DNA of 64,000 nucleotides from Azospirillum brasilense. Its GTDB lineage: Bacteria; Pseudomonadota; Alphaproteobacteria; Azospirillales; Azospirillaceae. Shown piece by piece: positions 7,840 through 17,068 of this stretch (positions are counted from its first letter, which is position 1; every line of letters starts with the position of its first letter). The DNA is taken from the NCBI RefSeq assembly GCF_001315015.1, contig NZ_CP012914.1, positions 806,001 through 870,000 on the forward strand. The letters run 5' to 3'. The notes under the pieces are model-generated. The model made no database searches, was not told the DNA's origin, and worked only from the letters and a program-made list of their open reading frames with translations. The position numbers and the translations under genes were made by a program.

Positions 7840-8688
7840 TTACGGCGAGAACTGCTCCTTCAGAATCCGTTCCTCGAAGTTCAGCTCCGGGTCGAACAGC
7901 AGGGTCAGCGCGACGTCGCGCGCTTCCTCCACATCGACGCGGATGACCTCGCGCACCTCGGTCGAGTCGGCCACGGCGCTGACCGGGCGCTTGACCTCCT
8001 CCAGGATGTCCACGGTGATCTTGGAGCTGTGCGGCAGCAGCGCGCCGCGCCACCGCCGCGGCCGGAAGGAACTGATGGGCGTCAGGGCCAGCACCCCGGC
8101 GCCCAGCGGGATGATTGGCCCGTGGGCCGACAGGTTGTAGGCGGTGCTGCCGGCGGGGGTGGCGACCAGCACGCCGTCGCAGATCAGCTCCGGCAGGCGG
8201 ACGACGCCGTCCACGGTGATGCGGAGCTTCGAGGCCTGCCGCGTCTCGCGCAGCATCGACACCTCGTTGATGCCCAGCGCCTCCACCTGCTCGCCGTTGC
8301 ACCGGGTGGCCCTCATGCGCAGGGGGTGCAGCTTGACGCTCTGAGCGCTGGCCAGCCGCTCGGCCAGTTCGTCTTCGCGGAAGACGTTCAGCAGGAAGCC
8401 GACCGATCCCCGGTTCATGCCGTAGACCGGCGGCGGGTTCTGCCCGTCGCGCTTCAGCGCGCGGTGCAGCGTCTCCAGCAGAAAACCGTCGCCGCCCAGC
8501 GCCACGACGACGTCGGCGTCCTCCAGCGGCGCGTTGCCGTAGCGATGGACCAGCCGGGTGCGCGCCCGCATCGCCTCCTCCGTGTTCGCCGCGCAGAAGG
8601 CGATGCGGAGGTCGGCGGGCTTGCGGGGATCGGGCGCCAGCGGGTCCAGGGTCGGATCGGCGGGCAGCTTGGCAGCGGTTTCGGTCAT
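7840..8688 (-). CDS. nadK: NAD kinase
   Basis: A 282-residue protein that phosphorylates NAD+ to NADP+, the only route to NADP in the cell. The key motifs are all visible: the phosphate-binding ALGGDGFLL (about residue 64), [23 protein letters not shown], and the substrate loop [19 protein letters not shown]. The C-terminal beta-strand region with [14 protein letters not shown] is intact. The N-terminus has about 25 low-complexity residues before the first strand ([10 protein letters not shown]), somewhat longer than in short alphaproteobacterial versions. It starts at ATG 8688 and stands alone. A GC-rich dispersed repeat lies just upstream, between it and moaA. Confidence 0.95.
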   Translation of the reverse strand: MTETAAKLPADPTLDPLAPDPRKPADLRIAFCAANTEEAMRARTRLVHRYGNAPLEDADVVVALGGDGFLLETLHRALKRDGQNPPPVYGMNRGSVGFLLNVFREDELAERLASAQSVKLHPLRMRATRCNGEQVEALGINEVSMLRETRQASKLRITVDGVVRLPELICDGVLVATPAGSTAYNLSAHGPIIPLGAGVLALTPISSFRPRRWRGALLPHSSKITVDILEEVKRPVSAVADSTEVREVIRVDVEEARDVALTLLFDPELNFEERILKEQFSP

Positions 8689-8777
8689 GTCACGGGGACC
8701 ATAGCGCAGAGTGCCCGGTTGCAGAAGGCCGCTTCGGTCGAGGGGAGGAGATGCGCTTCTTCCGGACGCATCGCCAT

Positions 8778-8850
8778 GCGCAACCCCCTCACCCTCCCCA
8801 CGCCTGCGGCGCGGGTCCCCTCCCTCTCCCCGGAGGGGCGAGGGCGTCCG
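8778..8850. repeat. dispersed GC-rich repeat, copy 1
   Basis: GCGCAACCCCCTCACCC at 8778-8794 is identical over 17 bases to 53477-53493 in another intergenic region. It is followed by palindromic CCCTCTCCCCGGAGGGGCGAGGG. It looks like a REP-type intergenic element. Here it lies between the divergent ends of nadK and moaA, both on the minus strand. Confidence 0.6.
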
Positions 8851-8862
8851 GCGGAATGGGGG

Positions 8863-9888
8863 TCATCCGCCGGTCACGCTCATGTGGCGGGGGACCGCCG
8901 GGCCCTGGTGGCGACGGTCGATGATGAAGTCGTGGCCCTTGGGCTTGCGGGCGATGGCGTCGCGCACCGCCTGGACCAGCAGCCCGTCGTCGTCGCTGAG
9001 GCGCAGCGGGGTGCGCAGGTCGGCGGCATCCTCCTGGCCCAGGCACATGTAGAGGGTGCCGGTGCAGGTCAGCCGCACGCGGTTGCAGCTTTCGCAGAAA
9101 TTGTGGGTCAGCGGCGTGATGAAGCCGATGCGCCCGCCGGTCTCGGCCACCCGCACGTAGCGGGCCGGGCCGCCGGTGCGGTAATCGATCTCGTCCAGCG
9201 TCCAGCGCTTGGCCAGCTCCGCCCGTACGAGGCTGAGCGGCAGATACTGGTCGAGCCGCGCCTCGTCGCCGATCTCGCCCATCGGCATGACCTCGATGAA
9301 GGTCAGATCGAAGCCCTGCTCGCCGCACCAGCCGACCAGCCGGTGGAACTCGTCGTCGTTCACGCCCTTCAGCGCGACCGTGTTGATCTTGACTTGGAGC
9401 CCCGCCTCCTTGGCGGCCTGGAGCCCACCGAGGACCTTGTCCAGCCGGCCCCAGCGGGTGATCGCCTGGAACTTGTGGGGGTCGAGCGTGTCCAGCGACA
9501 CGTTGATCCGGCGCACCCCGGCCTCCACCAGATCGCCGGCATACTTGAAGAGCATGGTGCCGTTGGTGGTCAGCGTCAGCTCGTCCAGGTCGCCGGCCTT
9601 CACATGGCGGCCCAGGCTGTGGATCAGCTCGTGGATGCCCTTGCGGACCAGCGGCTCGCCGCCGGTCAGGCGCAGCTTGCGGGTGCCCAGCTTGACGAAG
9701 GCGGAACAGACGCGGTCGATCTCCTCCAGCGTCAACACTTCCGCCTTGGGCAGGAAGCTCATGTCCTCCGCCATGCAATAGACGCAGCGGAGATCGCAGC
9801 GGTCGGTGACGGACACGCGCAGATAGCTGACGGTCCGCCCGAAAGGATCGACGAGCGGGGCGGCGGCGGTCGGCGGAACGGTCGTCAT
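8863..9888 (-). CDS. moaA: GTP 3',8-cyclase MoaA (molybdenum cofactor biosynthesis)
   Basis: A 341-residue radical-SAM enzyme that converts GTP to (8S)-3',8-cyclo-GTP, the first step of molybdopterin synthesis. The N-terminal SAM cluster motif is [12 protein letters not shown], with the SAM-binding [11 protein letters not shown] and LTLTTNG. The second 4Fe-4S cluster site is in [22 protein letters not shown]. The C-terminal double glycine (MSVTGG) needed for activity is present. Start 9888 is chosen because GGAGAAG sits about eight bases upstream; starts at 9921 or 9993 are less well supported. No other moa gene is adjacent. The next gene upstream is a large iron-sulfur protein, a neighbour compatible with a molybdoenzyme role but not proof. 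Confidence 0.95.
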   Translation of the reverse strand: MTTVPPTAAAPLVDPFGRTVSYLRVSVTDRCDLRCVYCMAEDMSFLPKAEVLTLEEIDRVCSAFVKLGTRKLRLTGGEPLVRKGIHELIHSLGRHVKAGDLDELTLTTNGTMLFKYAGDLVEAGVRRINVSLDTLDPHKFQAITRWGRLDKVLGGLQAAKEAGLQVKINTVALKGVNDDEFHRLVGWCGEQGFDLTFIEVMPMGEIGDEARLDQYLPLSLVRAELAKRWTLDEIDYRTGGPARYVRVAETGGRIGFITPLTHNFCESCNRVRLTCTGTLYMCLGQEDAADLRTPLRLSDDDGLLVQAVRDAIARKPKGHDFIIDRRHQGPAVPRHMSVTGG

Positions 9889-10084
9889 CGTCAGGCTTCT
9901 CCCCAAGGGGGTGCGTGTCATGCAGTCCGGGCGGTGATTATGGCCCCGAACCCGATCCTGATATATAGGTCCGAGTTGCGGATTTTTCGCCACCTGGAAT
10001 TTCAGGCGCAGCAGACCACGGCGCGCGGAGCCGGGACTTGACGGGGATCAAATCCCGACGCCGTGCGCGTTCCGGCGGTGGCGC

Positions 10085-12154
10085 TCAGTGGACGCTGCCG
10101 CCGTCCGGGCCACCCTCCTTGCCGTTCTGGGCCAGTTCCCGCTCGCGAAGATAGTCCTCGGTCGTGCGCGGCGCGCGCGGGGCACCGAGCGCGAAGGGCG
10201 AGTCGCCCCGCTCGAACTGGTCCACCACGCGACAGTCGCCGCACATGCGCATGCGGTCGGCCGCCTCCGGCGTGGCGAACATGGCGTGCCGCCCGGCGAG
10301 CACCGCGACGATCTTGTCGATCGAGGACTTGGTGGCGAAGGGCTTGCCGCACTTGACGCAGCAGAAGGGCTCCTCCTCCTTCAGCACCCTGGCGCCGCGG
10401 GCGCTGTCGCGGAAATCGATCTCCGGAACCAGCGCGATGACCTTCTCCGGACAGGTCGTCTTGCACAGGCCGCACTGCACGCAGGCGTCCTGCGAGAAGG
10501 ACAGCATCGGCTTGTCGGCGTTGTCGAGCAGCGCCCCGGTCGGGCAGGCGCCGACGCAGGACAGGCAGAGCGTGCAGCCCTCCACCATCACCTGCACCCG
10601 CCCGAAGGGGGCGCCCGGCGGCAGCGGCAGGACCTCCACCGGCTCCGGCGCGACCTTGTGCAGGTGGCGCAGCGCCAGCATGGTCACGGTGCGCTTCCCG
10701 CCCATCGGCAGGAAGGTGCCGGGGGCGGGAGCGCCCTCGCGCGGCAGGTCCCACAGCTCGGCGGCGACCGCGTCGGGGTCCTGGGCATCGATGATCGACA
10801 CCCGGCCCGAGCCGTAGCCCAGACCCGACATCGCCGTCTCGGCGAGGCCGATCTGGCTGGCCAGCCCGACGGTCTCGCCGGCGTTGCCCGGCCCGACGAG
10901 GACGCGCACCCGCGCCGCGCCGTAGGCGAGCGCCGCCGCGAACACGTCGAAGCCGAGCTGGGTCACCTCGTTCACCGCGAAGGGCAGGACGCGGGCCGGC
11001 AGGCCGCGCCCGTAGCGCGCGATCAGCGAGATCATTTCGTCACCATGCCGCGGGTCGTGGACGAGCAGCACCGGTTCCGTCCCGCCGGCCTTGGCGTAGG
11101 AGGAGAGCAGCGTGCGCAGCCGCTCGTAGACCGTCTGGAGCGGCGGCAGGGCGTAGGTGCTGGCCCCCGTCGGGCAGACCGAGGCGCAGGAGCCGCAGCC
11201 GGCGCAGATGTGCGGGTCGATCGCCACATGGTCGCCGTTCGGCGTGATGGCGCCGGTCGGGCAGACCTCCAGGCAGCGGGTGCAGCCGGTCTTGCGGCTG
11301 CGCGAATGGGCGCAAAGGTCGGCCTTGAAATCGATGTAGCGCGGCTTCTCGAACTCGCCGACCAGATCGGCGGCCTCGAACACCGCCTTGGCGACGGCGG
11401 CGGGGTTGTCGGGGTCGGGGCGCAGGTAGCCGTCGCGCTTCCCGTGCGCCGGGAACAGCGGCGCGCCGCCGGTCAGGTCCACGATGACGTCGCAGCGCGA
11501 GGCGGCGCCCTGCCGCGGCGGCTCGAAGCCGAGGACGGCGCGCGAGGCCGGGATGGCCGGGGCGTAGTCGTCCACCACGATCTCGAAATTGCCGAGCCAG
11601 CCCTTGGCGGCGCGGATGGTTCCTTTGAAGACCGGCACGTCCATGACGCGCGGCGGGGCGACATCCTTGGGGGATTTCAGCAGCACGGTGACGTCCAGGC
11701 TGCCGGACAGCTGCCGGGCCACCTCGATGGCGCGCTCGTCGGTGCCATAGACCAGCGCGGTGCCTTCCGACGCCAGAGTAATCGTGCCGGTCGGCGGGAT
11801 GTCCATGGCCGCCTCGGCCAGCAGCGCGGCGATCTTCGGCCCGGCCAATGCGCCCTCGTCCGACCAGCCGGCGCGCTCGCGGATGTTGGTGAAGGCCAAG
11901 GTGGCGTCAGGACTGTCCTGGGCGGCGATCTCCGCGAACAGCGGGGCCTCCTGGGTGCAGGCGACGAGCAGCGGGGCGCCCTCCGCCACGCGCGCCTCGA
12001 ACCGGTCGAGCTGGGTGCGGCAAAGCTGGGTGGCGACGGACAGATCGCCCTCCGCCCCCGCCGCGGCCCCGCAGGCCCTGGCCAACGCCTTGCCGTCGAT
12101 CGCCATGCTGTGGACGCAATCGCAGACGAGCACCGTCCGGCCGTTGATCTTCAT
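10085..12154 (-). CDS. polyferredoxin-like protein with four 4Fe-4S motifs
   Basis: A 689-residue protein. Two pairs of bacterial ferredoxin motifs are visible: CTRCLEVCP and CAGCGSCASVCP (about residues 290-325), then CTLCLSCVGACP and CVQCGLCKTTCP (about 530-580). A further Cys-rich segment, CCVKCGKPF with MCGDCRVV, lies near the C-terminus and looks like a metal-binding knuckle. The N-terminal 260 residues contain Rossmann-like stretches (LVYGTDERAIEVARQL) and the start has VLVCDCVHSM. Similar proteins in alphaproteobacteria are annotated as 4Fe-4S proteins near formate dehydrogenase or other molybdoenzyme genes, consistent with moaA next door. The likely role is cytoplasmic electron transfer. 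Start 12154 has GGAAG just upstream; TTG 12163 is possible. Confidence 0.75.
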   Translation of the reverse strand: MKINGRTVLVCDCVHSMAIDGKALARACGAAAGAEGDLSVATQLCRTQLDRFEARVAEGAPLLVACTQEAPLFAEIAAQDSPDATLAFTNIRERAGWSDEGALAGPKIAALLAEAAMDIPPTGTITLASEGTALVYGTDERAIEVARQLSGSLDVTVLLKSPKDVAPPRVMDVPVFKGTIRAAKGWLGNFEIVVDDYAPAIPASRAVLGFEPPRQGAASRCDVIVDLTGGAPLFPAHGKRDGYLRPDPDNPAAVAKAVFEAADLVGEFEKPRYIDFKADLCAHSRSRKTGCTRCLEVCPTGAITPNGDHVAIDPHICAGCGSCASVCPTGASTYALPPLQTVYERLRTLLSSYAKAGGTEPVLLVHDPRHGDEMISLIARYGRGLPARVLPFAVNEVTQLGFDVFAAALAYGAARVRVLVGPGNAGETVGLASQIGLAETAMSGLGYGSGRVSIIDAQDPDAVAAELWDLPREGAPAPGTFLPMGGKRTVTMLALRHLHKVAPEPVEVLPLPPGAPFGRVQVMVEGCTLCLSCVGACPTGALLDNADKPMLSFSQDACVQCGLCKTTCPEKVIALVPEIDFRDSARGARVLKEEEPFCCVKCGKPFATKSSIDKIVAVLAGRHAMFATPEAADRMRMCGDCRVVDQFERGDSPFALGAPRAPRTTEDYLRERELAQNGKEGGPDGGSVH

Positions 12155-12312
12155 CGCTTCCAACCCCTTGCCCTGAAAAGACCTGCCCTAAAGCCCTGTT
12201 GCACACAGCGCGTTCCAGTTCTGTACATATCGGCTGGGTGGCACGGTTGCGACAGCAAAATGCGTGCGGCAGGATGGTCGTCCACCCCTTCATCCGTCGG
12301 ACCCGTTTCCCC

Positions 12313-12876
12313 ATGACCAGCGCCCCCACCGTCCGCGACGCCCGCATCGAGGACGTCCCCGCCTTCCAGCGGATCTACGAGCACCATGTCCTTCATGGCG
12401 TCGGCACCTTCGAGGAGGAGCCGCCCGACGTGGCGGAGCTGGAAGGGCGCTTCCGCGCCATCACCGGCGCCGGCTTGCCCTGGCTGGTCGCAGAGCGCGA
12501 CGGCCTGATCCTGGGTTACGCCTACGGCAGCGCCTACCACGTCCGCTCCGCCTACCGCTTCACCATTCAGGATTCCGTCTACATCGCGGAGGAGGCGCGC
12601 GGCCAGGGCCTCGGGCGCCTGCTGCTCCAGGCGCTGATCGACCGCTGTGTGGAGCAGGGCTACCACCAGATGGTGGCGCTGGTCGGCGGATCGGAGAACG
12701 CCGGCTCCATCGGGCTGCACGCCGCGTTGGGCTTCCGCACCTGCGGCGTGGTCGAGGCCGTCGGGCTGAAGTTCGGGCGCTGGCTGGACGTGGTCATGAT
12801 GCAGAAGGACCTGGGGGCGGGGCGGTCGGACATTCCGCAGGGTGTGGGGCCGAGTCAGCCGGTGGCGGTGCGTTAG
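12313..12876 (+). CDS. GNAT-family N-acetyltransferase (phosphinothricin acetyltransferase-like)
   Basis: A 187-residue protein. The acetyl-CoA site is clear: DSVYIAEEARGQGLGRLLLQALID, followed by MVALVGGSENAGSIGLHAALGF, which together match the Pat/Bar-type (MnaT/YncA) branch of the GNAT superfamily. Members acetylate methionine sulfone/sulfoximine, phosphinothricin or related amino acids. The C-terminal residues WLDVVMMQKDL agree. About 20 extra residues follow (to PVAVR). The ATG at 12313 opens the family N-terminus (VRDARIEDVPAFQRIYEHHV). It is divergent from the polyferredoxin, and its stop overlaps the stop of the next, convergent gene by four bases. Confidence 0.85.
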   Translation: MTSAPTVRDARIEDVPAFQRIYEHHVLHGVGTFEEEPPDVAELEGRFRAITGAGLPWLVAERDGLILGYAYGSAYHVRSAYRFTIQDSVYIAEEARGQGLGRLLLQALIDRCVEQGYHQMVALVGGSENAGSIGLHAALGFRTCGVVEAVGLKFGRWLDVVMMQKDLGAGRSDIPQGVGPSQPVAVR

Positions 12877-14783
12877 CCGCCGTCGCTCCACCGGTCCAGC
12901 GCGGCGAGCGCCGGAGGAACGGCGTCGTCCAGCGCACGGCATAGGGCGTCGGGATCGCCCTCGCCGGTGTCCAGGGCGCGCTCCAGAGCCTGAGCCGCGC
13001 CCCGCAGCGCCATACAGCCGTAAATGCCGGCGACCCCGGCAATCTTGTGGGCCATGGCCCCGGCGGTCGCCCGGTCGTCGGCGTTCCAGGCCTGCTCCAG
13101 CGCGGCGTGGTAGCCGCGCAGCGTGACGAGGGTGTTGGTCACCAGGGTGGCGACCCGCTCCGCCGGCAGATGCTCGCGCATCTGGCGGATGGCGTCCTCA
13201 TCGAACACGGGAAGGCCGGGTTCGCCGTCCGGCGGAGGGGGCATGTCCGCCAGCGCGGACGCGACGCCGGTGCCGGAGGATCGGTGGTCCAGCAGGGCGT
13301 CCAGCGCGGACAGGCGCAGCGGCTTTTCCAGGACGGCGTCGGCCCCCGCCGCCCGGCAGCGCTCCGCCGCGCCGGGCACGGCGGAGGCGGTCAGCGCCAC
13401 GATGCGCAGTCCCGCCGTGTTTCCGGCGCCATCGGAAAGGGCGCGGATGCGGCGGGTCGCCTCGATCCCGTCCATGTCCGGCATCTGCACGTCCATCAGG
13501 ACGAGGTCGTAGGGCTCCCGCTCCACCGCCGCCAGAGCGGCCCGGCCGTCGCCCACCACCGTCACCTCGTGACCGGCGCGGCGGAGCAGCGCGGCCGCAG
13601 CCTGCTGGCTGACCGGCTCGTCCTCCGCCAGCAGGACGCGCAGCGAAGACCCCTCGTTCGTCGCGCCGGTCCGCTCCGTCTTGTCCGGATCGGGCTGCGC
13701 GGTGCGCCGGGCGCGGGCCTGCGCGACGCCCAGACCGACCGCGAAGACCGCCAGCCCGGTGAGCAGCCCGACCCCGGCGGGGGCGGCGGTGGACAATTCA
13801 GCCCCCGCCCGCGGGGTGTTCGGTGCGTCCAACCCATCCCGCAAACCGTCCCGCAGGGCCAGCGCGCCACGGCCGGCCCGCTGGGCGAGGTCGCTGGCGG
13901 TGCCGCGCAGCAGCGTGGCGATCCCCGCCGCCTTGGCGGTCAGCGCCTCCCGCTCCTGCCGCAGGTCGAAGACGTTCTGCTCGTCCATTCCCAGCGCGAC
14001 GAGCTGGCGCGCGGCGTCGGCGCGGCGGGGGCTGGCGGCATCGATCGGCAGATCGTTCAGAGCGTCGAACAGCGCCCCCGTGGCCTTGCGGAATTCGGCC
14101 CGTGCCGAGGCGGCCGAAGCCGAGACCGTCCCGGTGGCGAGCAGCCGGAGAGCCACCGTCTGCCGTGAGCCGTCGATCCGGCGCATGGTTTCGTCGTCCG
14201 GTGACGACGTGCGCAGGGTGGCGAGCGCCTCCGCCAGCGCCTCGCTGCGGTCCGCCACCTGTTCGATGAGGTCCTGAAGGCTGCGCTGAACGGCCAGACG
14301 GCGCTCCACCGTGGCGTTCAGCTCGTCCGCTTCCGCGCGGATGGCCAAGGCGGCAAACCGCAGTTCCGCGCGCCAGTCCCGTGGCAGAGCCTCCAATGTG
14401 GAGGCGAGGCGGTGCGTCCTCTGGCGCAGCGCGTTGTGGGCGGTCAACTGGCGCTGGGCGGTGCCGGCCGCTTCCAGCTCGGCCGCGTCGGCGGACAGCC
14501 CGGCGGCCAACTCCGCGATGCGCATGAGGTCGAGCGCCTCATCCAGGCTGCGGGCGGCTTGGCCGCGGGCGCGGGCGTCCGTCTCGGCCAGAGCGAGCCA
14601 CGTGGATCCGCCGGCGCTGGCACCGGTCAGCAGCGCGGCCAGGGCCAGCGCACCAACCCAAGGCGTACCGATCCGGGGCGCGCTGAGCCACGGTGCTCCA
14701 ACCCAGGGAGCGGCCAGCCGTGAAATCCGGCGCTCTCGGCGCATTTCCGCCGTGGTGGATGGGCTGGCATCCTGTGCGTGCAT
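12873..14783 (-). CDS. membrane sensor fused to receiver and HPt domains, without a kinase
   Basis: A 636-residue protein with the ends of a TorS-like hybrid kinase but no kinase core. An N-terminal membrane segment (VGALALAALLTGASAG) is followed by about 300 residues of helical sensor-like sequence, a second membrane segment (LTGLAVFAVGLGVA), an intact receiver (VLLAEDEP, phospho-acceptor in LMDVQMPDMDG, LTAS, and lysine in LEKPL) and an intact HPt domain with the phospho-histidine in AHKIAGVAGIYG. HAMP, HisKA and HATPase regions are absent between the second membrane segment and the receiver. The N-terminus contains degenerate pentapeptide repeats (APWVG, APWLS, TPWVG). It is convergent with the GNAT gene. 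ATG 14783 is chosen; 14744 is an alternative. It can only act by receiving phosphate from another kinase. Confidence 0.78.
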   Translation of the reverse strand: MHAQDASPSTTAEMRRERRISRLAAPWVGAPWLSAPRIGTPWVGALALAALLTGASAGGSTWLALAETDARARGQAARSLDEALDLMRIAELAAGLSADAAELEAAGTAQRQLTAHNALRQRTHRLASTLEALPRDWRAELRFAALAIRAEADELNATVERRLAVQRSLQDLIEQVADRSEALAEALATLRTSSPDDETMRRIDGSRQTVALRLLATGTVSASAASARAEFRKATGALFDALNDLPIDAASPRRADAARQLVALGMDEQNVFDLRQEREALTAKAAGIATLLRGTASDLAQRAGRGALALRDGLRDGLDAPNTPRAGAELSTAAPAGVGLLTGLAVFAVGLGVAQARARRTAQPDPDKTERTGATNEGSSLRVLLAEDEPVSQQAAAALLRRAGHEVTVVGDGRAALAAVEREPYDLVLMDVQMPDMDGIEATRRIRALSDGAGNTAGLRIVALTASAVPGAAERCRAAGADAVLEKPLRLSALDALLDHRSSGTGVASALADMPPPPDGEPGLPVFDEDAIRQMREHLPAERVATLVTNTLVTLRGYHAALEQAWNADDRATAGAMAHKIAGVAGIYGCMALRGAAQALERALDTGEGDPDALCRALDDAVPPALAALDRWSDGG

Positions 14784-14895
14784 GTCCGCCCGACGATTCC
14801 CGTTCCTGGCGGAGCTTACACCGGCTTGGCAAGGGTTTGCCATGGGACTTCGGTCATGCCCGACAATCGCGCATTGGAGAGTCGAACTGGGGCAG

Positions 14896-15378
14896 TCACA
14901 CCGGCGAGGTGGCCTGGGTCCAGGACGGGTCCTCGATCCGGTGCAGGCGTCCGGCCCCGGTCAGCGCGGCGCGCAGGGTCAACGCCTTGCGCCGTGCTGG
15001 GGCCAGCCGGTGTTCCGGCGCCTCGCGCAGGATTTCCGCGCCGTAGGCGTCGGCCACCATCAGGCCGCAGTCGTCGGGAATCAGTTCCGGCGGAAAGGCG
15101 TCGTCCACGGCGAAGTAGAAGGCGTCGCACCAGTCCCGGTACTCCGGCCATTTCTGGTCGGAGCGGAAGTCGGCCACGCAGCTTTTCACCTCGACGATGA
15201 TGACGGTGCCCGCGCCGTCCATCGCCAGGACGTCGGCGCGGCGCCCGCTGGCCAACCGGAACTCCGCCATGCTGACGAAGCCGCGCGCGGCCAGCGCCCG
15301 GCGCACCCCACGGAAGATCGGGACGGCACCGCCCGCCGAGAGCGGCGGCTCGTCGCCTTGCAACAGGATATCAGCCAT
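14896..15378 (-). CDS. mmcB: MmcB family DNA repair protein
   Basis: A 160-residue protein. The core has a PD-(D/E)XK nuclease-like arrangement: GRRADVLAMDGAGTVIIVEVKSCVADFRSDQKWPEYRDWCDAFYFAVD, where the Asp and the Glu-X-Lys supply the usual metal-binding residues. This pattern defines the MmcB family, first named in Caulobacter, where mmcB is SOS-regulated and linked to translesion synthesis with ImuBC/DnaE2. No imu genes and no clear LexA box are visible beside it. It is a lone gene inside the two-component island. Start at ATG 15378 (MADILLQGDEPPL). Confidence 0.9.
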   Translation of the reverse strand: MADILLQGDEPPLSAGGAVPIFRGVRRALAARGFVSMAEFRLASGRRADVLAMDGAGTVIIVEVKSCVADFRSDQKWPEYRDWCDAFYFAVDDAFPPELIPDDCGLMVADAYGAEILREAPEHRLAPARRKALTLRAALTGAGRLHRIEDPSWTQATSPV

Positions 15379-15484
15379 TATAAACGGAACAGTTCAAGAA
15401 CGAAACGGCACAATGACCCGGCTTCGCGGCTTTGCCAAGGGACTTCTGCCGAATCCGGGCCGCGCGAAAGGGGCAGGCGCGGGT

Positions 15485-16744
15485 TCAAGCCATGCCGAGG
15501 GGAGCACCATGTGAGGCGGCGTGAGGCAGGCTGCGCCGAGGCGGGAACATCAGAATGGCGGTCGTGCCGGCGCCGGGCTCGCTGTACAGGTCCAGGCGTC
15601 CGCCGTGCATCTCCATCAGCCGCTTGACCACGGGAAGGCCGATGCCGGTCCCGGTGGTGCCGCGGGGAACGGACATGTCGGCGCTGCCGAAGGGTTCCAG
15701 GACGCGGGCCATCTCGTCCTCGGCGATGCCGGCCCCGGTGTCGGCCACCATCAGCCCGATCCCGCCGTCCGGCATGGGGCTGGCCGACAGCATCACCTGC
15801 CCGCCCGACGGGGTGAACTTCACCGCGTTCGACAGCAGGTTGGTCAGCATCCGCTGAAGCGCCCGGGCGTCGCCGTAAAGCAGGGGCAGGTCGCCGGACA
15901 GATCCTCCCCGATGTCGACACCGCGGGCCGCGGCCTTGTCGCCCACCTGGGCCAGCGCCTGACGGGCGGCGTCGGCCACGTTGATGGCCTCCTCCTGCAT
16001 TTCCGTCCGCGGGGTCTCGCTCTGCGACAGGTCGAGGATGCCGTCGATCAGCGACAGAAGATGCGTGCCGCTGGCGTGGATGTCCGCGGCGTAGCTGTGG
16101 TAGCGGGGGGAGCCGAGCGGGCCGAAGGTCTCCGCCAGCAGCACTTCGGAAAAGCCCAGCACCGCGTTCAGGGGGGTGCGCAGCTCATGACTCATATGCG
16201 CCAGGAATTCCGCCTTCGCCCGGTGCGCACGGTCCGATTCCGGCACGGCGGGAACCTCGGGACCAAGTTCCACGAGGGTCACGCAGACGGATGGCGCAGC
16301 GATGCCGGCGTCGAACGGGGCCGCGGCGATCCGCCAGCGTGCGCCGCCGGGCGCCGTCACCAGGCGTCGCACCGCCTGCTTTTCCGCCAGGCAATCGGCC
16401 AGGCAGGCGAACAGGCCGGCCTCTTCGCCATCCTGAAGATCGTCCGCGCGCAGCCGGCGCCCGGCCAGGGCATGCCCGAACAGCCGCTCCGCGGCGCGGT
16501 TGGCCGTCAGCCATTCGAAGTCACCGATGGCGCCCGTGGCGTCGTGGACAGCGGCCAACACGCCCATTCCGTCGGCAAGGGCCGCCATCGCGGCACCGGC
16601 CAGCGCGTCGCCGGTCAGGCCCGTCCCCCCCACGCCCGGCCGCGCACCGTCCAAGAGCGCAGGATGCCCCGCGCCAGCCGGCGTCGCCGCCTCCGGTCGT
16701 CGGTCGCGGAAAGGGGTTTCGATCACGGCATCCATTGGTCGCAT
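15485..16744 (-). CDS. PAS-type sensor histidine kinase
   Basis: A 419-residue soluble kinase. There are no membrane segments. A PAS-like domain covers about residues 35-150 (start GVLAAVHDATGAIGDFEWLTANRAAERLFG), followed by HisKA with the phospho-histidine in AHMSHELRTPLNAVLGFSE and the ATP-binding domain with N box LLSNAVKFTPSGG, the G1 element VADTGAGIAEDEM and GTGIGLPVVKRLMEMHGG. All catalytic motifs are intact. There is no receiver domain, so a partner regulator is expected elsewhere; the receiver-HPt protein 0.7 kb downstream is a candidate. ATG 16744 or 16735 are both possible, and neither has a strong ribosome binding site. Confidence 0.87.
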   Translation of the reverse strand: MRPMDAVIETPFRDRRPEAATPAGAGHPALLDGARPGVGGTGLTGDALAGAAMAALADGMGVLAAVHDATGAIGDFEWLTANRAAERLFGHALAGRRLRADDLQDGEEAGLFACLADCLAEKQAVRRLVTAPGGARWRIAAAPFDAGIAAPSVCVTLVELGPEVPAVPESDRAHRAKAEFLAHMSHELRTPLNAVLGFSEVLLAETFGPLGSPRYHSYAADIHASGTHLLSLIDGILDLSQSETPRTEMQEEAINVADAARQALAQVGDKAAARGVDIGEDLSGDLPLLYGDARALQRMLTNLLSNAVKFTPSGGQVMLSASPMPDGGIGLMVADTGAGIAEDEMARVLEPFGSADMSVPRGTTGTGIGLPVVKRLMEMHGGRLDLYSEPGAGTTAILMFPPRRSLPHAASHGAPLGMA

Positions 16745-16927
16745 AGTCGAAAAGATTCGAGAAACATGCAACCGGCAAATTGCGACAATCAATCGCGTTA
16801 TTGTGAGGTTCCGTTGTCAGTTTAGCGCCTTTTCTTGACTTTTATATAAAAATCTACAGAAATGTTCGGGTGGTCAGCGGCTTTGAGACGGGGTGCCGGA
16901 TGCCCTGCGGCCCGATCGTCTTCCAAC

Positions 16928-16967
16928 GGGTCGGCTTCAAAGGGGTCGGCTTCAAGGGGGTCGGACG
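16928..16967. repeat. 15-bp tandem repeat
   Basis: GGGTCGGCTTCAAAG and GGGTCGGCTTCAAGG are followed by a third, partial unit GGGTCGG. The repeat lies between the PAS kinase (minus) and the hybrid kinase (plus), in their shared upstream region. An antisense frame over it would read DPLEADPFEADPLE, but no gene is supported. Confidence 0.6.
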
Positions 16968-17068
16968 AACGGCGGGCTTGATCCTGGACGCCGCTTCCGT
17001 AGCCTGGATTGCACGGAGCCGTTTCCGATCGCCAGGAAACCGCGTGCACGCAGTGGGGGACGCCGCCC

